Positions 6,988 to 7,905 of a stretch of 7,905 nucleotides of DNA are shown here, piece after piece. Position numbers and translations under genes: made by a program. The notes beneath the pieces were generated by a model, which saw only the letters and a list, made by a program, of their open reading frames with translations, was not told the origin of the DNA and did not search any database. How positions within the stretch are numbered: the first letter of the stretch is position 1; each line of letters starts with the position of its first letter. Source of the stretch: Verrucomicrobiota bacterium (GTDB lineage: Bacteria; Verrucomicrobiota; Verrucomicrobiia; Chthoniobacterales; JAFAMB01); contig JAFAXJ010000676.1 of the NCBI GenBank assembly GCA_019241095.1, positions 1-7,905 on the forward strand, in the 5' to 3' direction.

Positions 6988-7405
6988 CTTTCTTCAGCTG
7001 GCTAAGGGTTTGCAATGATCCGGGATAACCGATCCTGGGCTCTGATGAAACCCTGCTTCGATGTTCTTCTTTCATTGTTAGATCGAATTGTCTGAGACGG
7101 CGATTGTCCGATTCCGGTCTCCGCAGGTAGATAAGTGACTGCACCGGCGTTCGTAGGCGAGCCGGGTTCAAATTCACCCGCATCGAGAAAACCATCGCCG
7201 TTGTTTTGCAAGCACAGTCACCCCGGTTTGATGGAAATGTTTGTCAACCGGAGCAAGCCACTGGCGTCCTGCCGATCACCTTCGTAAGCATCCACATTGA
7301 AAGCAACGCTTCAGCCTAGAATTTCAATTCGTGCGACGAAGCTCGTTATCGTCCGGTTCGGAAAATGAGAGAGATTCAGAACGGACAAATCCAGCCCAAG
7401 GTTAA
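6988..7405. other. Convergent intergenic region without an intact gene
   Basis: This stretch of about 420 bp lies between the converging M24 gene and the broken dehydrogenase gene. I see no intact gene, no tRNA and no strong terminator with a T-run. A bulged inverted repeat (CCGGTTTGA at 7223-7231 with TCAACCGG at 7244-7251, loop of about 12 nt) is the only notable hairpin. On the minus strand one frame stays open from the dehydrogenase tail to 7002 except for TGA at 7313-7311 and TGA at 7220-7218. This may be a decayed gene (see findings). Confidence 0.5.
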
Positions 7406-7905
7406 TCAAGGCGTGCCTCCGGAGATGCGCGGCCGGAAAGGAGGAGGCCATTCCAAATCGCGGTTAAGATCCGCCAGGCAAGCCGCTCCCACCAAAGCCA
7501 TGGCCAAACGCAACTCCTCAATCAGTAGCGAAAGGCACCGTGCAACCCCATCTGCTCCAGCGACAGCCAAAGCATACAAATATGGTCGTCCGATCATGAT
7601 AACGTTTGCTCCGCGGAGAGGAGCTTCAAGGCATCGGTGGCCGCGCCGAATGCCCCCGTCAACCAGGACAGGGACGCGGCCGGCCAACTGCTGCACAATG
7701 TCGGGTAACGTCTTAATGGACGGAAGACTCGTGTCGGTTGCGTCCGCCGTGGTTGGAAACCATTACACCGGTCAACGCCTGCTCTGAGCGCCAGTTCGGC
7801 ATCTGCGGGATACAGGATGCCTTTGAGAAGCCGCTTTCCATTTACCACAGAGCGTAACCAATCCACGTTTTCTTCTCTCTCATCGGTATCGTTGGAATTA
7901 ATGTC
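7406..7905 (-). pseudogene. FMN-dependent alpha-hydroxy-acid dehydrogenase (LldD-like), frameshifted, N-terminus off the window
   Basis: Remnant of an FMN enzyme that oxidises L-lactate or a similar 2-hydroxy acid. The C-terminal part of about 165 residues is here; the rest lies beyond 7905. Reading leftwards, the first frame gives DWLRSVVNGKRLLKGILYP and ADAELALRAGVD, matching 'wLr...KGIl-peDA--A---GvD'. At about 7770 an extra C shifts the frame to GVMVSNHGGR, which holds the catalytic His and the Arg of the family. At about 7735-7739 a second shift gives TDTSLPSIKTLPDIVQQLAG, VPVLVDGGIRRG, ANVIMIGRPYLYALAVAGAD and EELRLAMALVGAACLADL, ending at TGA 7408-7406. Between RRG and RGAN, an extra C near 7640 and a missing base near 7624 turn the expected TDALKA into HRCLEA. 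So at least four small indels are present. No single frame makes the protein. Real decay is likely, though sequencing indels are possible. Confidence 0.85.

Noticed and set aside
7160..7211. EF-hand or dockerin-like string NNGDGFLDAGEF on the minus strand
   Set aside because: A single short calcium-loop resemblance in a degenerate region, with no second loop or helices. Not enough to call a calcium-binding protein.
7223..7251. Hairpin CCGGTTTGA / TCAACCGG as a terminator
   Set aside because: The stem has a bulge, the loop is long and no T-run follows on either strand, so it does not look like an intrinsic terminator.
7365..7787. Plus-strand open frame of 140 codons
   Set aside because: It lies antisense to the broken dehydrogenase, whose family motifs are clear. 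The plus-strand product is Arg/Pro-rich with no recognisable domain.

Overview
The window looks like an accessory, chromosome-type catabolic island from a Gram-negative proteobacterium, most likely an alphaproteobacterium of the Rhizobiales type. That guess rests on moderate GC, tightly packed or overlapping genes, a ROK repressor beside a CUT1 transporter, and the M81/M24 protein pair. It is a judgement from memory of similar loci, not a database result.

Left part (1-2623, minus strand): a carbohydrate-type (CUT1) ABC importer, transcribed leftwards. The order is periplasmic solute-binding protein (1349-2623), MalF-type permease (381-1355) and MalG-type permease (1-381, cut by the window edge). 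The genes overlap by 7 nt and 1 nt, so they are surely one operon. No ATPase is in view; it must lie left of the window or be supplied elsewhere.

Centre (2624-2895): a divergent control region. It carries an AT-rich operator candidate made of two interlocked inverted repeats. These overlap the -10 and start region of the rightward gene.

Right operon (2896-6987, plus strand): a ROK-family repressor, an M81 (MlrC-like) metallopeptidase homologue and an M24 (Xaa-Pro peptidase/creatinase-fold) homologue, separated by 30 and 9 nt. The M81 protein keeps the expected metal-binding residues. The M24 protein appears to have lost both metal-binding aspartates, so it may be a pseudo-peptidase or have another activity. 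The most economical reading is an inducible uptake-and-hydrolysis locus. The ROK protein senses a sugar-like ligand, the importer brings in the substrate, and the two peptidase-fold proteins process an amide- or peptide-bearing compound. The substrate is unknown.

Right edge (6988-7905): a convergent gap of about 420 bp with no intact gene, then the C-terminal part of an FMN-dependent alpha-hydroxy-acid dehydrogenase on the minus strand. That gene is broken by several small indels and runs off the window. The gap itself holds a coding-like minus-strand frame with only two internal stops, possibly another decayed gene.
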